DNA from: Phyllostachys edulis
Lineage: Eukaryota > Streptophyta > Magnoliopsida > Poales > Poaceae
Reading direction: 5' to 3'
Length of the DNA: 64,000 nucleotides
Assembly (NCBI GenBank): GCA_036346405.1
Contig: CM070566.1
Location: 12,705,533-12,769,532 of the forward strand
Under the pieces are notes generated by a model. The model did no database searches. It was not told the origin of the DNA and worked only from the letters and a program-made list of their open reading frames with translations. Position 1 is the stretch's first letter. Every line of letters begins with the position of its first letter. The position numbers were made by a program, and so were the translations under genes. This document shows positions 38,721-50,460 of the stretch, piece by piece.

Positions 38721-39590
38721 TCGACAACAGCAATAAATCAGAGGCAGAGAAAAAGGGGAGCAATAAAGTGATAAGTAGATAAATATGTTACTGTATAAAA
38801 AATATATATATATAAAGTTAATTTTACTGAATGTACTCTCTCTGTCCCAAAATACAAGTAGGATCTCTTGTGCCAAGGTTTTAAAACTTTGACCATTAGT
38901 AATGTTAAAGTTTATAAATTGGCTACATGAGAATAATGCCATTGGATTTGTCCTGCAAAATATTTTTATAATATATAATTATTATTATTATTTTGATATA
39001 TCATGATATAAAACCATAGTCAAAGTGTTACACTCGAGATCGTGAAAAGTCAAGAATGACTTATATTTTGGGAAGTATGTGCGATACTTTTTTAGTGTGT
39101 GCAATTCATTCAAAGTTGTATTAAACATGCACCTGCTAATGTGTTATTTATCAGTGACGTCAATGTACAACGCAATATTTATTTAAATTCACTTTTATTC
39201 TGAACAAGAAAAACAAGTGAAAAAATAATTTTATTTTTGAAATGGCAAAAAAAAACTCTTGAAATGATTAATCAAAATTTAAATCTTGAAATGGATAATG
39301 TCTATCAGGAAAATAAATGTGAAAATGGACAGTGTTACTTTTTGTGCGTCGTGTAGACGTGAAATAATTTCAAACGTTGAACTATTTCAATGATGTTACA
39401 GCGCACTGACGTTACATTCAGTGCAAGTGCAACTTAATAATTTAGACTTTTCTGGAGTGTGTAGAAATTTAAAACCCATCATCACACAAAATGTCTACAG
39501 CAGCAATAAATCAGGGGCAGAGAAAAAAGGGGTCACATAGAATTTTGTGTTCAGGTGCCACAATCAGCTTGATCATGAAAAGCTGAAAAC
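38721..39590. repeat. Long interspersed repeat, second copy
   Basis: This matches 18940-19800 and 48430-49250 in order. It ends around GATCATGAAAAGCTGAAAACGG, after which the copies diverge. No coding sequence is seen. Confidence 0.75.
38836..39075. mobile_element. Stowaway-like MITE
   Basis: The 240 bp element is flanked by TA. It starts CTCTCTCTGTCCCAAAATAC and ends GACTTATATTTTGGGAAG, giving the inverted CCCAAAATA ends typical of Stowaway elements in grasses. Confidence 0.75.
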
Positions 39591-39965
39591 GGCTCGTGTT
39601 GTGAACTAGCCTAACAAGGGTAAATATCCGTCGGAGAGGTTGGACAGCGATAACTTAAGTAGAACGGCGCTAGGTGAAAGAGGACACCAATTAGGTAGGA
39701 ATAGATCTAGAATAGCCAGTCAAGAGAACGACCACAACTGGACTTTAGAGACTAGGGACTTGTTTATTCATCTTTGCTTGCTTAATAATGGATACATATT
39801 GTCTCTTTTATAGGGACGACCCGACTTGACTCCTAAGAAATAATCGCTATTTCTAAGAAAACTTATCTCTACTAGATGAAATATATCTCTAAATAAGTAA
39901 ACCCAATTAACAAGGAAGCTAACTATTCTTATTTCTATTTCCCAACTACAAATGCTAAATATATA
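39591..39965. repeat. LTR-like debris with a direct repeat to 43986-44126
   Basis: The part 39822-39960 (CTTGACTCCTAAGAAATAATCGC...GAAGCTAACTATTC) recurs at 43986-44125. Upstream phrases such as CTTTTATAGGGACGACC look like an LTR promoter region, but no ends are visible. The two copies bracket about 4 kb between the receptor kinases. Confidence 0.6.
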
Positions 39966-40160
39966 ATTTTTTTAGGGATTTTACTTAGGAATTTGTATGG
40001 AAATCAAATTGCTAATTTTATTTTATTTTTATTTCGAATTTCAGTTTTATTGTACTTGACACAGACTCTTTTACTTAGGAGCTCATATGGAAATCAAATT
40101 GTTGATTTTATTTTTTATTCCGAATTTCAGTTTTATTGTTTTTGACATGGACTCTTTCTT
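39966..40160. repeat. Two-unit tandem repeat
   Basis: A segment of about 95 bases (TTTTACTTAGGA...ATGGAAATCAAATTG...TTTCAGTTTTATTG...GACTC) is repeated twice with small changes. Confidence 0.8.
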
Positions 40161-40589
40161 TTAATCTAGACTGTTATAATCTGGACCCACCACAGTCGAC
40201 GGTGTAGATCTTTCTTTTTTCACTGATTAACGTGAGAATTTCTAACCCTTGAGAGCAAACGTGGTGGCTTCTTTTGACTCTGCTTTAATAAAATAATAAA
40301 TTCCTGCTAAATTCCTGTGGATCGAGCCATTCCATATAAATTTCACATAAATTTTATGAGCCGGTTCGTTTGTTCCAAGGGCCACATACATGGCCTGTTT
40401 GACACGACTGTAGCTTTTCTGAAAAGCGGCTTTTTGGTCATTTGTGAGGGTTGCATGATTTGCGCTAAACAATGAAATGAAGATGTTTGGTGTTTGACTG
40501 TCTATCTTTTAGATAGGCTGGCTGCAGCTTTTGAGATGAGAAATGTCTGAAATGCCCCTGAGGCAAATGATGACTTGTTTGATGTCGTT

Positions 40590-41065
40590 TAACAACAATT
40601 AACGCAATTGACGGCAATTAACAAAAACTAACGGCAACTAGTGCAATTAATAACAATTAACGCAATTGACGACAACCACCACAATTAACAACAATTAACG
40701 CAATTGACCATACTTAATGACAATTAACGCAATAGACCACAATTAAAGCAATTCATGACAATTAACACAAGCAATTGACCATACTTAACGACAATTAACA
40801 CAATAGACCACAATTAAAGCAATTGATGACAATTAACGCAACTAACAACGATTAATGCACTTGACACAATTATGACAATAAACAATTATTGTACTACTGC
40901 GATTAACGACAATTAATGCAATTGACCGCAATTATTACAATAAACAATTAGTATACTACTGCGATTAACGACAATTAACGCGATGTACGACAACTACTGC
41001 AATTAACGACCTTTATCGTGATTAACAACAATTAATGATAATTACTATAATAAAGAATTATTACA
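40590..41065. repeat. AT-rich minisatellite, ACAATTAACGCAATTGAC units
   Basis: More than twenty degenerate units of 9-18 bases built from ACAATTAACG and CAATTGAC run for about 475 bases. The array decays into plain AT sequence toward 41150. Confidence 0.85.
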
Positions 41066-41166
41066 CAAATGATTATAATAAAAATTTATTAAAAATATAT
41101 ATTACAAAAGCAATTATTACATAAATATTTAATTTACATCAAAAAAAAGAAAACAACCCACAACGG

Positions 41167-41600
41167 CTATGGTTGGTTACCACGACAGCCATGGAGGGGA
41201 CGACGCCCGCGATGAGGAGGAGGAGGAGAGCGATGGCGGCGGCGGGGAGGAGGAGGAGAACGGCAAAGAATGGCTTGTGGAGGAGGCGTCGCGTCGGGAG
41301 GTGGTCGGGTGGAGGCGCAGTAGGTGGTGACACGGGAGGAGGATGGAGAAAGGGGCGGCGGAGGTGGATTTGAGAAGGCGTGGGCGCGGAGGAGGAGGGA
41401 AGCAGCGTGGCGAGGAGGAGGAGGTGGCGGCATGGAGGGAGAGGAGAGAGAGGCAGGGCCAAGGCCGAGGAGGGCGCGGCGCCAAATGAAGGAGGCGAAG
41501 GAGAGGCGCGGGAGGAGGAGGCCATGACGCGTGGGAAGGAGGAAGGAACAGGAGGGGGGGAGGAGGAGGAGGCGGTACCGCTAGGGTTTCGTGCAAGGAG
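41167..41600. repeat. GC-rich GGAGGAGG/GGCGG block
   Basis: This purine-skewed GC block gives overlapping ORFs in four frames (up to 223 residues on the minus strand) made of Pro/Ser or Arg/Gly runs. There are no domains. It is in sharp compositional contrast to the adjoining minisatellite. Confidence 0.6.
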
Positions 41601-41748
41601 GTTAGGGGTTTGGTTGAATAGCAAAACGTGGGTAAATACTACCCAACTTCGGGATAAATTCGAAAGGGGGCCGTGGGAAGCTGGACCGCGGTGGCTTTCA
41701 GCTTTCGGTCTCCGAAAAAGCCCCCGCGCGTCCCAAACACGGCCACAA

Positions 41749-42087
41749 ACACCCACTAAGAGCAACTTTTCCAATCCTAGCATGACCAGTTTTCGGCCAT
41801 GGACATTCAACGGCTCAGTTGGAGTGAAATATCAAACTCCGAAAATAGCAGGACTTGTATGCAATAATCAAACCATCAAAACCCCGTGAAATTAACAAGA
41901 GAGGGATATTCTGTCACTAGCAAGTCCTGGCTCCAGGAGCCCTCGGCTCCTCTCCTCTTGTGCCGCTGCGTCCACGCCAAACTGTCCTGGCCGGGAAAGG
42001 CGACGGTCAGCACCGGGAGGTGAAAATTCCCAGAAACGGTCGAAATAAAGCGAGCACCACGTTTTTCTGACCGCCCAAATTCTGAGG
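41749..42087. other. No gene recognised
   Basis: This stretch has mixed composition and no domain in any frame. It may be low-copy host DNA. Confidence 0.4.
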
Positions 42088-42096
42088 ACCCGAGTG

Positions 42097-42461
42097 GAAC
42101 TTTTTTCACTAATTAATCCTTTTTAAAATTTTATTTTAAAGTTAACCTCCAGCGCACTTTATTTCTAATTCTAACCTCTTTGATCACGCCACCACCCGTG
42201 GCATGACAAAACAACGCTGTCACGCTGGGGCAAGCTCTTATCACGCCATGGGTGGTGGCGTGACAGTGTTGTTTGGTCACGCCACCACCAGTGGCGTGAT
42301 CAAAAGTGCTATTTAGCGGACTTATCCTATGTTGTGACAGCGTTGTTTTATCACAACACCACCCATAGCGTGATCAAAAGGGTCAGAATTGGAAATAAAG
42401 TGCGCCGGTGGTTAACTTGAAAATAAAAATTAAAAAAGGGTTAATTAATAATAAAAAGTCC
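42097..42461. mobile_element. Mutator-type foldback MITE with ACCCGAGTG duplication
   Basis: The 365 bp element has long inverted arms. The left arm (GAACTTTTTTCACTAATTAATCC..., then GTTAACCTCCAGCGCACTTTATTTC) pairs with the right arm (...AATAAAGTGCGCCGGTGGTTAAC, ending TTAATTAATAATAAAAAGTC). Both flanks carry the 9 bp ACCCGAGTG (42088-42096 and 42462-42470), the duplication length made by Mutator-like transposases. The centre repeats TCACGCCACCACC and its complement several times, so the transcript would form a nearly continuous hairpin. It has no ORF. Confidence 0.9.
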
Positions 42462-42470
42462 ACCCGAGTG

Positions 42471-43985
42471 CTCGTCCTTCAACATATGCCCAACCCCCAC
42501 TTTTTTGTTGCTGCTGTTTTTCACCATCACGGAAATGTACCTGAATTTTTGTGGGCGGTGAAAGAGAGATGGCCCCACGGCCAAGCCAGTGCCGAGTGAC
42601 ACGTTCAGGGAGCACTCGACCGACCCGCGCTGTTGCCGAAAGCTAGCGCGCGTGCAGAAGCGCGAAAAGATCGGTCCAGATCAGATCGCGCTGCTCGTCG
42701 TTGGTTGCTGGATGCTGTGTTCTCCATCCCAACATGGATAGGTGTTTCACCGGATCGGCTTAGGCCCAAATTTGGTGATTTCACTAATCTCTTGGGTTAA
42801 CTAGAGTGCAGGCTGGTACGCGTTGATGCTTATGGTCAAACCATGCATGCGACTCCCAGGCATGAATGCACTGCACGAAAATGGCCCTACATGTGCGTGG
42901 AAAGCGATTCCTTAGTCTGAAGTCGCGCCACACGTGAAACGGACTACATCAAACGTGCAAAGAAAATGGAAGCTGAAACTGAGTAGTAACATATGGTCCT
43001 GACCGCCTTCTGTCTTCTAAAAGTTCGCACACGGGTACATGACAAATTTTAGTGCTTCATCGGAGCTCACGGGATGTAGATGTAGTACCAGTATGCAACA
43101 GCGCACAACGTGAGAGGAGACCGTCGGGTTTGGTTTGGTTTGGTTTGGTTGGTCGGTTTAGTTTTTATTTGATTTTTTTTCTTCCTCGAGCGAGATTAGT
43201 TGGTCCAGGTTTTCCACGTGTAAAGTGCTTTCCACGGAAGGAGTTGCACGCCGTAGAAGCGCGATTTCGTCCTGATCAGCATTTCACTGCGTCCTTCGCG
43301 TGACCTCCCTTCCCTTCCAATAATCGATTTCAGGCTGTTCAGTCGTGAACCGAAGTATAGATCGTTAAGATGATTCCTTCTTCTGTAAACCTTGTAGTAT
43401 AACCTTTTTCTTAATTTGAGAAGAGGATTATAGCCTTGTTATGCTAGTGTATACCGTATAGTGTACGCCCGTCGAATTGTCAAATGCAACGGATTATAGC
43501 CTTGTTATGGGCTTGTCCGCGGGGACGAAACGCTCATCGGCCACTAGCCACAGCGAACCCAAGGCCTGCCACCGGCGGCTCAACTCTTTAGAGGAGAATC
43601 CACGCGCCCACGACGCGGCGGCGGTGCCAAATGCCTACTACCAACGCGCGGCGGCGCTCTCCATCTCCTGGCACTTGGCAGAATGGACCCATCACCCATG
43701 GGCTCGTTGTCCTCTTTGTCCTTCCGCCGTTCGCCGAGACGCCCGGTTGCCCTGGTCATTCACAGTCGGATGGGAAGCAAAAAAGGGGGATTTTCTCCAA
43801 TTTGCAAATTTCGGAACCTCTACAAAGCGCAAGCCCATGGCCGGCGAAGGCGCCACGCTCTGATGCTGCTCTTGGGCCTCGTACGCCTCATTCGACCTTG
43901 GATTCATGGGCCTGCACTGGGGCCCGCTGCCGGAGACAGGCCTCCCTTAGAACCGCGCACGTTTGCATGGTGTTGTCTCTGACGA
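42471..43985. other. No recognisable gene; possible low-copy host DNA
   Basis: Composition is less AT-rich than the surroundings. ORFs such as 43477-43863 have no domain I recognise and overlap others in different frames. A (GTTTG)n-like microsatellite lies at 43128-43152. GATTATAGCCTTGTTATG occurs twice (43427 and 43491). Confidence 0.4.
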
Positions 43986-44126
43986 TCTTACTTGACTCCT
44001 AAGAAATAATCGCTATTTTTAAAAAAAATTATCTCTACTATATGAAATTTATCTCTAAAGAAGTAAACCCAATTAAGAAGGAAGCTAACTATTCTTATTT
44101 CTCTTTCTCAGCTACAAAAGCTAACT
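43986..44126. repeat. Direct repeat of 39822-39960, junction of the duplicated unit
   Basis: The sequence follows 39822-39960 up to GAAGCTAACTATTC...CTACAAAAGCTAA, then switches at about 44126 to the sequence found at 29883 (CTTGGGTTTCCTTG). It therefore joins the end of one receptor-kinase unit to the start of the next. Confidence 0.7.
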
Positions 44127-44432
44127 TGGGTTTCCTTGTTCCAGTTGTTTGAGTCAGCTGAAGTCACCACTCAAGTAAACAGTGGATTCTACTGCATCAA
44201 CGGACTAACTCACTAGACATGTATTATTTGGTACGTGAGGCCCAAAAGTATATTGAAACCATGGATAGTCCCTTTATGTTACAAATAGGAACAGGAATGA
44301 AACGCACAAGATGAAATGGAAAGCAAAAATGGTGACAATATAGTTGACTTTAGAATCACCAAAAACACGCCTTCATAACCACAAGGCCGCAAGTGGACAA
44401 ACTTCGTAACCACACTTCATCTCTTGCCCAGA

Positions 44433-47400
44433 TTAGGTAGTTGCTTGAAATTCAAGAACAGGCATATGAGCTGCGCATGCCTTCTTTATGGCATTCAATT
44501 CAGCAATGACATCATCCATCTTCGTTCTTTGCCTTGGGGAGTCCTCGCAGCACGCTAGACCAAGTCTAAATATAGGATAAATGAATACATCTATGATATC
44601 TTGAGTGTTTCCACTGTAGGTTGCAGTAGCATCCAATATTTCCAGTAGATTGTTTGGATATGCCATCTTGACGTAGTTGACAAGACTTGTCACACCATTG
44701 ATGAAACTGTCAGTTGGTCTTCTTCCAGTAAACATTTCCAGTAGCAACACCCATAGCTATATATGTCACCATCAGTGGAGACTTCAGCTCCTGAGCCATA
44801 CTCTGACAACATAAATAAAGGAAGGCTTCAGTGGCTACATAATGATGAGTACAGAAAAAAAAAGATGGATTTCACTTTACAATTTGACTCAGCAATTAAA
44901 TAAAATATTGATACTACATTTATTTTGCCTCTTTAGATCACACTAAAATACCATATTATCAATTTACCAAACGAATAATTGACATGCATCAGCAATAATT
45001 TTAATTAAACAATAATCGCTAACCTGGTGCGACATATCCAATTGTCCCCTTAATTACAAATGAGCTGCTTTCAGTTCCATCAAGATTTTGCTTGCATGCT
45101 TCGGCATGCATTATCTTTGCTAGACCAAAGTCTGTAACATGTGCAACCATGTCATCATCTAGAAGGATGTTGCTTGGTTTAATATCACAGTGAACTATGG
45201 GAGGCTCAATATGACAGTGAAGATATTCCAATGCCTCTGCAACATCGAGAGCAATGCACAGCCTTTTCATCAAACTTAGCCTTCTAAAGATTGCGCTATT
45301 TGTTGTTGTGCTTGGATGCAGCCACTCATCTAAACTTCCATTGCAAATAAATTCTAGGACAAGTGCCTTGAAGTCGTCACCATTATGATCCAAGGCACTG
45401 CACACAGTGATCACCTTGACAAGTTTCCGGTGTCGAATCCTCCTTAGGGTATCACACTCAGTCAAGAAGCTTCTGCTAGCTCCTCGTTGGGCAAGATTGA
45501 GAACCTTGATTGCCACAGTAACTAAATTCTCATTAAGAGCCAAAGTTCCTATATATACATTGCCAAAGCTTCCAGAACCAATCAAATTTGCTGGTGAGAA
45601 TGATTCTGTTGCTGCACGTATCTGGGCATAGGATATCCTGATTATCTCATGATTCTCATTGAGAAATAAGTTTTCTTGATCAACAACATTCGGTTTGATC
45701 CTTGTCTTAATGAAGCAGTATGCAGTTATACAGCATGTGGTGAAGAACAAAGTTCCAATGATACAAATGATTAAGACACGCAGTCGATGCTGTGAAGCCT
45801 GGTGAGAGCCTATAGATGGGCATGAAGGAGTTGCAAGAAGGAAGGACCACCGCATAGCATGCTATTACCTGTGAGTGACAATATAGTGGCATTACGAAAG
45901 ATCCCTGTATTTGGCACTGGACCAGATAGGTTGTTGAAGGAGAGGTTTAGATACTTTAGAGGTTTGATGCTGTCTAGGAATTCAGGTATGGTGCCTGTTA
46001 AGTTGTTGCTAGAGAGATCCAAGTTTTCAAGCACGCCCAAAGTATTCAGTCCTTTTGGGATTTGTCCTTGCAGTACATTTCCTTGGAGGTATAGGAAACG
46101 TAATTGGACACAACTGCCAATAGCATCTGGGATCTCACCAGATAGCTTATTCATTGAGAGGTCGATTGTGCCGAGGCTGTTCAAGTGCCCGATCTGTGTT
46201 GGAATGGAGCCACTTAGAGCATTGTTGGAGATGTTGAGAAGTATGGTGAGGAAGGAATGCTAAGTATCTCTTGTGGGGTTTGGCCCTCAATAAGTTACAG
46301 GAAAGATCCATGGATCCAAGTTTGGTCAGGTTACCAATACTTGTTGGAATGCTGCCGTCCAGAAAGTTATTAGATAGATACAGATTGCCCAACTGCGTGA
46401 TATTGCCTAATGAATGTGGAATCTGCCCATCAAATCCATTATGGGACAGGTCAAGATACTGGAGACTGGGAAGCTGGCCAATATCCAGAGGTAATGTGCC
46501 TCTGAAGAGGTTATCCTCAAGGGTGAGCCTTCTAAGTTTGTGAAACATTCCTAACCCTGTAGGTATGGTCCCAGCTATTTGGTTTCTGCCAAGTACAAGC
46601 CAATTGAGCTCTCGAGATAGGTTGGTAATAGTAATTGGCATAACACCTACAAGATTGTTTTGTCCAAGGTCTAGTATTCCCAAGTTGCTACAGTTGGTTA
46701 AGGATGTGAGGAAATCCCAATCCCTAGGCTTTGTGGCTTGGAGCTGATTGTACCCTACCGAAAATAACTTCAACTTACCGTGCATGCCGATATCCCTTGG
46801 AATCAGACCATGATATCGACTTCCACCAAGAAGCAAATATTCGAGCGCAGATGCATTTGAGAAGGAGGCTGGTATTGGGCCTTCGAATTGATTGTTGGCA
46901 AATGTGCCAAAAACCCTTATTCTGGGAAGCTTAAAGCCAATGTCGGGCGGCAGTGATCCTGAAAGCTGGTTGTGGCCAAGTTGCAAGACTTCGATAGAAG
47001 AAATATTGAAGATCAACGGAGGAACAAGACCTTCCAGCAAGTTATCCAGGACATTGAAGTAAGCAAGGTTAGTTGTCTTACCTAGAGCTTCAGGGATGTT
47101 GCCACTGAAGCTGTTCTCGGCAAGATTTAAGTGAGTCAATGATGTTAGGTTGCCCAGCCAGCTAAGGATCTGACCATGGAAGGAGTTCTTCTCCATGCTA
47201 AGGATCGTGAGGGCTGTGAGGTTGGACAGTGACATGGGAATTTCACCAGTCAGATTGTTGTGGGTGACATTGAAAAGTGTAAGCTTTGATAGGCGACCCA
47301 AAGGAGCAGGGATGAAACCAGACAGGTAGTTTGCGCTCAAATTCATGGTACGAAGTGCTGCACAATTGCTGAGGCTGAACGGGATCTCACCTTCCAGGTT

Positions 47401-47763
47401 GTTGGCTGACAGATCAAGGACGTGGAGGTGGGTGAGGTTGCCGAGCTCTGGGGTGATGATGCCAGCTAGGCCGGAGTCCGGCAGACGTATGGCAGTGACT
47501 CGGCCTGGGTGCCGGCGGTTGCTGCAGGCCACGCCGTTCCATCGGCAGAAATCAGGTGCCGGCGTGTTGGTGCCATCGCCGACGGCATCCCAGGAGGACA
47601 GTGCATGTCTTGGGTCACTGGTTATGTGGGATTTGAACGACAGGAGCACCAAGAGGTCGCTGTCATTGGTAGATAGAGAGGTGGATGCGAGCAAGAGGAT
47701 GTGGGTGAGATGGAGCATCGGTACCTGCCATGTACATGGGTGACACACTCTCTTGATCTTCAT
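44433..47763 (-). pseudogene. LRR receptor-like kinase, Xa21-type (LRR-XII), copy 2, frame broken
   Basis: The organisation is as in copy 1, from ATG at 47763: signal peptide, LRRNT_2 with CRWNGVAC, LRRs including the FANNQFEGPIP segment missing from copy 1, a transmembrane helix, and a kinase with [21 protein letters not shown] (non-RD) and DFGLAKI. The intron is 44803-45023 (GT-AG) and exon 2 ends at 44433. The frame is open from 47763 to about 46290. It is then broken by four one-base contractions relative to copy 1: GGG to GG at 46250, CCCC to CCC at 46284, GGG to GG at 45827, and CCCC to CCC at 44750. All lie in G/C runs, so either true pseudogenisation or base-calling error is possible. 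Everything else is intact. Confidence 0.9.
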
Positions 47764-47991
47764 TGTTGAGCAAGGGGGTGGATGTGGTGTTGTGGTGATC
47801 TACACTTGCTGCTTGTCGCCTGCTGCCCTCCCATGGATGGTGTGTAAGTCGTTAAATAAGACACGAAAATCTACACTAGTGGCCAGAGTTGCACCAGGAA
47901 TGTGATAGAATCTGCTTTCAATTCTAGTATCGTGGACGACTTGTAGTATTGTGTTCAAACTCTAGCTAGATTGTACTTGCCATGAACACTA
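47764..47991 (-). promoter_or_regulatory. Upstream region of receptor kinase copy 2
   Basis: Nearly identical to 38236-38465, including the TTATTTAAC stretch. Conservation simply reflects recent duplication; no specific site can be named. Confidence 0.35.
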
Positions 47992-48215
47992 ACCGAGTGG
48001 CTTGTGTTGCCGGATTGCACGTAGCCCACCCGGGTTTGATCCTGTGAATCGAATTGGGTGTGTCTCACCTGAAATAAATCAAGGCACACACACGCGTGCG
48101 CGTTAAGTGGGACAGCATGTACATGCTCTCTGAAGGCAGTGGAGCCTCCGATTAAATCCCTAGCATGTGTAGGGAATGTGCATTATGTCTGTTTGTGCGT
48201 CCGCCTTGTACCTAT
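47992..48215 (+). mobile_element. tRNA-derived SINE-like repeat, copy 2
   Basis: The copy starts inside the box A region (CCGAGTGGCTTG) and has a mutated box B (GGGTTTGATCC). The body (GGAGCCTCCGATTAAATCCC) follows copy 1. The leading A-run and first 25 bases are missing here. Confidence 0.55.
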
Positions 48216-49647
48216 AAAAAATTATATATAAAAAAGTTAATGTTACAGTATGTACTCCCTCTGTCCTAAAATACACGTTGGTCCGCGCAATTAAGGTTTT
48301 AAAACTTTGATCATTAGTATATGTTAAAATTTATAAATTGACTTTATAAAAATAATGTGATTGAATTTGTCTTGCAAAATACTTTTCACGGTCGACAGCA
48401 GCAATAAATCAGAGGCAGGGAAAAAAGGGTCACATAGAAAAAAGGGGAGCAATAAAGTGATCAAGTAGATAAATATGTTACTGTATAAAAAAATTATATA
48501 TAAAAAGTTAATGTTACTGTATGTACTCTCTCTGTTCCAAAATACAAGTAGGATCTGTCTGGTCAAGGTTTTAAAACTTTGACCATTAGTAATATTAAAG
48601 TTTATAAATTGACTATATGAAAATAATGTCATCGGATTTGTCCTGCAAAATACTTTTATAATATATGATTTTTACTATTTTTTTTGATATGTCATGATAT
48701 AAAACCATAGTCAAAGTGTTACACTCGAGATCGTGAAAAAGTCAAAAAAGACTTATATTTTGGGAAGTATGTGCGATACTTTTTCGTGTGTATGCAATTC
48801 ATTCAAAGTTGTATTAAACATGCACCTGCTAATGTGTTATTTATTAGAGACGTCAATGCACAATGCAATATTTATTTAAATTCACTTTTATTTTGAACAA
48901 GAAAAACAAGCGAAAAATAATTTTATTTTTGAAATGGCAAAAAACAATAACTCTTGAAATGATTAATCAAAAATTAAATCTTGAAATGGATAATGTCTAT
49001 CAGGAAAAATAAATGTGAAAATGGACGGGGTTACTTTTTGTGCGTCGTGTAGTTAAGGACGTGAAATAATTTCAAACGTTGAACTATTCCAATGATGTTT
49101 ACAGCCTTAATAATTTAGATTTTTCTAGAGTGTGTAGAAATTTAAAACCCATCATCACACAAAAGGTCGACATGCACAATAAATCGAGGAGAGAAAAAAG
49201 GGGTCACATAGAATTTTTGTTCGGGTGCGCAATCATGAAAAGCTGTAAATGGCCCACCATCAATAGTTTTAGATTCTTCTCGGATATTCCAATTTTAATC
49301 TACTTCCCGGCATTTTTTTTTGTTTGAGGAAGCCAGCATATAAATTTAAACTATTGTAATTTACCTTCTAATTGTTTTTGTTGTATAAGCAAATACATTT
49401 TTACGTAAATTTCCAGCAATATGTTAGCTGATTATTAGTGCAGACGGTGGCTCAGATATCAACACTAGTGTAATTTTGTATAACATGTATTTCAAGCATG
49501 AGATATCATTTTGTAAATCTCGTACTTTCATTTTTCATTCAGATTTTATCTGTCCAATTTGGAATTGGTGAATAGTGGTGCTCATTATCAATTGTTAGTA
49601 ACGAGAACTGCAAACAATTGAAGCACTTGTGTGTTGTGGGTACCTAC
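48216..49647. repeat. Long interspersed repeat, third copy, left part
   Basis: This matches 18980-20575 and 38780-39590 and resumes after the CACTA element at 60703. It contains a complete Stowaway-like MITE and, before it, half of another (48256-48390) that stops at CAAAATACTTTT. No coding sequence is seen. Confidence 0.75.
48526..48767. mobile_element. Stowaway-like MITE
   Basis: It starts CTCTCTCTGTTCCAAAATAC and ends GACTTATATTTTGGGAAG, with TA on both sides. It is the orthologous position to the MITE at 38836. Confidence 0.75.
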
Positions 49648-49860
49648 CACTACCAGAATCGTCGAATTTCCCGAGTGCTAGGAAGTTTCCCGAGTGTTTT
49701 GAATAATACACTCGGGAACTTCCAGTGCCTCATTAAACACCGGGAAAGTCGAAAAACACTCGAAATTAAACTTTCCCAAGTGTCCGTTATGACACTCGGG
49801 AACATCGGCCAGAACAACGGGAAAAATTAGCTCCGAGTGTGGACACTCGGAGCTAAAAAT
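49648..49860. repeat. 5' subterminal repeats of the CACTA element
   Basis: Several CCCGAGTG or CACTCGGG cores lie within 210 bases of the 5' end, and a perfect inverted pair GCTCCGAGTGT-GG-ACACTCGGAGC closes the block. In En/Spm such repeats bind the TNPA protein; that role is inferred here. Confidence 0.85.
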
Positions 49861-49869
49861 CACGGCTCG

Positions 49870-50460
49870 CGCCATTTCTTCCCATGGCCTGCGTTTCTCC
49901 CGTTCTTCCGTTCCCAAAACCCCCACCCGCCCTGCCCGCGCATTTCACCCTAATCCCCGCGCTCTCTCCTCCGCCTCCTCGCCGCCCTGCGCACAGACTG
50001 CCCCGCGTCTCGCCCGGCTCCCTCGGCTCCCATCACGCCTCCGCCGCCTCCCGCCCGCCGCCGCGCCGCCTCCTGCTTGGCTCCTCGCTCCCTCCTGTCC
50101 TCCGCCCGCCTCCTTGCCGCCCTTGACCGCGCCGCCTCCTCGCCCGCTCCCTCGCTCCCTCCTCCCTTGGCGCCGCCCGAGTCCGCCTCCCGGGCTCCCT
50201 CTGTCTTGGCCGCCCGACTCTCCGCCTCCCGGCTCCCTCGCTCCGCCTCCCTCTGGCCTGCGCGCCCGGCCTCCGCCTCCCGGGCTCCCTCCTCCTTGGC
50301 GCCGCCCCGCCTCCCGGCTCCCTCCTCCCCGCCGTCCGCCGCCTCGACTCCGCCTCCCATTGCCTCCTCCGCCGGCTCCCTCCTCCGGCGGCCGCCTCCC
50401 AGCTCCCTCCTCCGACCGCGCCGCCCCTCGTCGGACGCCGTCGCCCTTCTGAGTATCACC
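49870..50460. other. GC-rich block near the CACTA 5' end
   Basis: This C-rich stretch (CTCCGCCTCC repeats) gives Pro/Ser/Arg ORFs in several frames. It sits immediately inside the subterminal repeats, where the promoter and first exon of the transposase transcript would be expected. It may be an untranslated leader or a captured host fragment. I see no domain. Confidence 0.5.

Larger units (their letters stand above)
40391..41748. mobile_element. Possible non-autonomous DNA transposon holding a minisatellite and a GC-rich block
   Basis: The left end GGCCTGTTTGACACGAC and the complement of the right end, GGCCGTGTTTGGGACG, resemble each other, and CTTTTCTGAAAAGC and CTTTTTCGGAGAC follow. Grass hAT or Harbinger MITEs often start this way. 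The flanks (CATACAT and ACAAACA) give no perfect duplication, so the call is tentative. It contains the ACAATTAACG array and a purine-rich GC block whose translations are low complexity. Confidence 0.4.

Noticed and set aside
41139..41810. 223-residue minus-strand ORF
   Set aside because: Composition-driven: Pro/Ser runs from a GGAGG-rich block. Several frames are open at once.
43477..43863. 128-residue plus-strand ORF as a possible host gene
   Set aside because: No recognised domain, no clear promoter or introns, and overlapping ORFs in two other frames. A cDNA match would change this.
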